Below, piece by piece: positions 61,901 to 64,000 of a stretch of 64,000 bases of DNA. Position 1 is the first letter of the stretch; every line of letters begins with the position of its first letter. This stretch comes from Bradyrhizobium embrapense (GTDB taxonomy: Bacteria > Pseudomonadota > Alphaproteobacteria > Rhizobiales > Xanthobacteraceae): contig NZ_LFIP02000005.1 of the NCBI RefSeq assembly GCF_001189235.2, forward strand, positions 496,001 to 560,000, given 5' to 3'. Position numbers and translations under genes: made by a program. The notes below the pieces were generated by a model. The model made no database searches. It was given only the letters and a program-made list of their open reading frames with translations, and was not told the origin of the DNA.

Positions 61901-63568
61901 TCACGCGCGCGCCCGCCATAACGTCACCGCAAGCAGCAGAAGAGCAGCGCAAGTCCACAGCGACTGCCAGTTCTCCGGTCCTTCGTTGAAGCCGACATAG
62001 ATCGCCGCCACGACAAAAATGCCGGCAAATATCGATTCCGCAAGCGGACGGCTTCCCTTGGTGGGAGGATTGAGCAGCGCAATCGCCGCAAACGGCACCG
62101 CGGCCATCGTGAAAGGCGCGAAGGGAAAATCAATGAAGCGCGGGTCGAACACGAGGCCAAGTGCGGTCGCGGTCCCGACCACTGTGGTGACGATCAAGGC
62201 CAGTCCGTGCATGGTGACCAGCGCCGACCCAGTGTGGTGGCCGGTCGGACCCAGCAATTCCAGAAAGCTGGGCGATGCGCGACCCGACATCAGGGCGTTG
62301 GCGCCAAGCACCGGCGAAGCCGTTGCCGCTGCCAGCAGCGAGCCCCACAGCAGCCAGCCACCCGTGCCGTAACTTTCATAGACCATTTTCTGGGCGGCCA
62401 CCCCAAACAGGATTCCGGCTGTGGTCGCCGATAGCCCGACCGCAAGCCATGATGCGAGTCTTGCTTCCTTTGGCTCCCTGGGCTTGCGGCGCAAGGTCAG
62501 CCACGCGGCGCCGAACACCAGGATCGCCAGCGCCATTCCGCTGACCATCTGCAGTTTCCAGAGCGGAAAGTTGCTGATCGGTTGTCCGGGCGGATATTTC
62601 AGCGCGCGCGCGTCAGAATCGAACAGTCCCCAGGTTCCGCCGATCGTGCCCTCGATCTCTCGCTTCCATCCTTCATCGTAGGCCTCGAACAGGTTGACGC
62701 GGAAATGCTCGCGCCGCGCAAGGTCGAGCACCTCCGAGACCACCCGCGCCTGATTGGTCCGCGAGGGCAGCGCCGATTCGCGCATGCGCCCTTCGCTCGG
62801 CCAGCCGAATTCGCCGATCAGGATTTCCTTGCCGGGAAAGACCGCCGCAATCTGCCGTCGAATCTCGTCAGCATGAGCCGCGGCATGCTCCGCGGGGATT
62901 GGGATATTCTCCCAATATGGCAGGATGTGAATCGTGATGAAATCGACCGCGTCGTAAAGTTCGCGATTGCTCAGCCAGAACTCCCAGACGTCGGCATAGG
63001 TCACGGGAACGCTGACCTGGGCCTTGATCGAGCGGATCATGGCAGTGAGGTCGGACACCGACATTTCCTTGCGCAGCAGAACCTCGTTGCCAACCACGAG
63101 TGCTGTGATCGTGTCCGGATATTCCTTGGCGAGGCGTATCGCGGTTTCGACCTGTGTCGCATTCTTCTTGCGGTCCCGATCCAGGAAAATGCCCTGAATG
63201 ACTTTCAGCCCCGCCTTGGCTGCGAGCCCGGGAATCTGGTCGAGTCCGAGATCGGTCGCGTAGGTCCGGATGCAATTGGATATCTTCGCGAGTTGCGCGA
63301 GATCTTCCGCGATCTGTTCTGGCGAGACCTGCGTCTCCGGCGAAAGCGATGTCTGATTGTTGCGGAACGGGGCGTAGGAGATGCACTGAACTTTGTCATT
63401 TGGGTCAATCGGTGCGCGAGGCAGGCTGACCGGGATGCCCAGCCGCCACCACGCCGCGGCGATAGCCCCGAGGGATATCAGAAGAAGCGTCAGCGGGATG
63501 CGAAGCGATAGCAGGTCTGTCCCCCTTGGAGGAAGGATGCGCTGGGCAAAAATTGGCGAGGCCGGCAA
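61901..63568 (-). CDS. Membrane-anchored GH17-like beta-glucan enzyme (NdvC-like)
   Basis: 555 residues. One N-terminal helix anchors a GH17-type barrel (residues about 60-310) with acid/base candidate Glu162 in LVVGNEVLLR and nucleophile candidate Glu253 in IGEFGWPSEG. It is followed by about seven transmembrane helices (330-555). Bradyrhizobia make cyclic beta-1,3/1,6-glucans with NdvB and NdvC, and a GH17-like membrane protein of this layout could remodel or branch such glucans in the periplasm. No ndvB is in the window, so the link is inference. Confidence 0.78.
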   Translation of the reverse strand: MPASPIFAQRILPPRGTDLLSLRIPLTLLLISLGAIAAAWWRLGIPVSLPRAPIDPNDKVQCISYAPFRNNQTSLSPETQVSPEQIAEDLAQLAKISNCIRTYATDLGLDQIPGLAAKAGLKVIQGIFLDRDRKKNATQVETAIRLAKEYPDTITALVVGNEVLLRKEMSVSDLTAMIRSIKAQVSVPVTYADVWEFWLSNRELYDAVDFITIHILPYWENIPIPAEHAAAHADEIRRQIAAVFPGKEILIGEFGWPSEGRMRESALPSRTNQARVVSEVLDLARREHFRVNLFEAYDEGWKREIEGTIGGTWGLFDSDARALKYPPGQPISNFPLWKLQMVSGMALAILVFGAAWLTLRRKPREPKEARLASWLAVGLSATTAGILFGVAAQKMVYESYGTGGWLLWGSLLAAATASPVLGANALMSGRASPSFLELLGPTGHHTGSALVTMHGLALIVTTVVGTATALGLVFDPRFIDFPFAPFTMAAVPFAAIALLNPPTKGSRPLAESIFAGIFVVAAIYVGFNEGPENWQSLWTCAALLLLAVTLWRARA

Positions 63569-63635
63569 TTGAACAAGTATTGGTCGGCCGATGCTATATC
63601 AGGCGACCACGCAGTTGGAGTGTTTTCTCCACGAC

Positions 63636-64000
63636 CTACCTTGCACCGGCGATCACGCCCTCGCGATTCTTCAATACGCGATAATATGCCCACCACAGAT
63701 GTGCGGCGGCGCCACGCAGCGGACGCCACGGCTCCGCAAGCGGGGCCATCTGCTTCGGCGTCGGCCGCTCCTTCAGCCCGAGCCCGACCTTGACCGCTTC
63801 CTGCACGGCGAGGTCGCCCGCCGGCCACGCATCGCCATGGCCAAGGCAGAACAAGAGATAAACGTCGGCGGTCCACGGGCCGATCCCGGGCAGCGCGGTC
63901 AGCGTATTGTGCGCGGCATCGGCCTCTTCGTTGGCGAGCACGTCGAGGTTCAGCCGCTCCTCGGCGAGCTCGCGCGCGATGTGCTTCAGCGTCTTGATCT
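63636..64000 (-). CDS. DNA-3-methyladenine glycosylase II (AlkA-type), C-terminal end, truncated at window edge
   Basis: The open frame enters from beyond 64000 and ends at 63636. The helix-hairpin-helix motif LTALPGIGPWTADVYLLFCLG is followed by AWPAGDLAVQEAV, where the Asp in GD is the catalytic residue of the HhH-GPD family. Such enzymes remove alkylated bases during base-excision repair. The N-terminus is outside the window. Confidence 0.88.
   Translation of the reverse strand, partial: IKTLKHIARELAEERLNLDVLANEEADAAHNTLTALPGIGPWTADVYLLFCLGHGDAWPAGDLAVQEAVKVGLGLKERPTPKQMAPLAEPWRPLRGAAAHLWWAYYRVLKNREGVIAGAR

Overview
The window is GC-rich alphaproteobacterial chromosome, most likely Bradyrhizobium or a close Bradyrhizobiaceae relative. 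The evidence is the alphaproteobacterial-specific genes (rcdA, DUF1192, Cys-free L31), an exact FixK/FNR-type anaerobox, short palindromic intergenic repeats of the kind common in this group, and overall protein similarity. No rRNA, tRNA, CRISPR, prophage or intact insertion sequence was found. About 50 protein genes are supported; two run off the window edges (1 and 64000).

Layout. 1-4.2 kb: truncated 7TM membrane sensor, quinone oxidoreductase, and a methionyl-tRNA synthetase of the archaeal/eukaryotic-like type whose leader carries a short ORF and an intrinsic terminator. 4.2-9.7 kb: DUF1192, rcdA (CtrA-degradation adaptor), a decayed MocR regulator facing its usual partner PaiB, a LysE exporter, rpmE and an MsbA-type ABC exporter. 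9.8-17.1 kb: small unknown protein, D-aminoacylase-like amidohydrolase, CobW-family metallochaperone, then a cobalamin riboswitch driving a TonB-dependent receptor and a PepSY membrane protein. 17.1-29.0 kb: a Sel1 protein and a complete-looking type II secretion system (gspD minus; gspEFGHIJKLM plus an HR-domain protein on plus; a short prepilin peptidase on minus).

29.2-38.0 kb: an exported redox and phosphoesterase locus directly next to the type II system: imelysin-like protein, di-heme MauG/CCP-like cytochrome, His-rich phosphoesterase, small exported protein, then a second di-heme cytochrome (minus) and a second phosphoesterase (plus). The two cytochromes and two phosphoesterases are paralogues. 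I infer that this block supplies substrates of the neighbouring secretion system and may respond to phosphate or iron; a weak Pho-box-like triple repeat lies between the second pair. 38.1-43.6 kb: an 1180-residue FecR/T1SS-143-repeat protein, a small exported FecR protein and a TPR protein. 43.7-47.3 kb: a MarR-FUSC-DUF1656-HlyD efflux operon.

47.3-52.4 kb is gene-poor and carries a GNAT-like protein and a P1B-5-type metal ATPase fused to a hemerythrin domain, preceded by the perfect FixK/FNR box (a microaerobic, nodule-type regulation signature). 52.4-64 kb: HNH endonuclease, CLC channel with CBS-type tail, FAD monooxygenase, DUF2855, acyl-CoA synthetase, nitronate monooxygenase with a divergent LysR regulator and a perfect palindromic operator, a membrane-anchored GH17-type beta-glucan enzyme, and the end of an AlkA-type DNA glycosylase.
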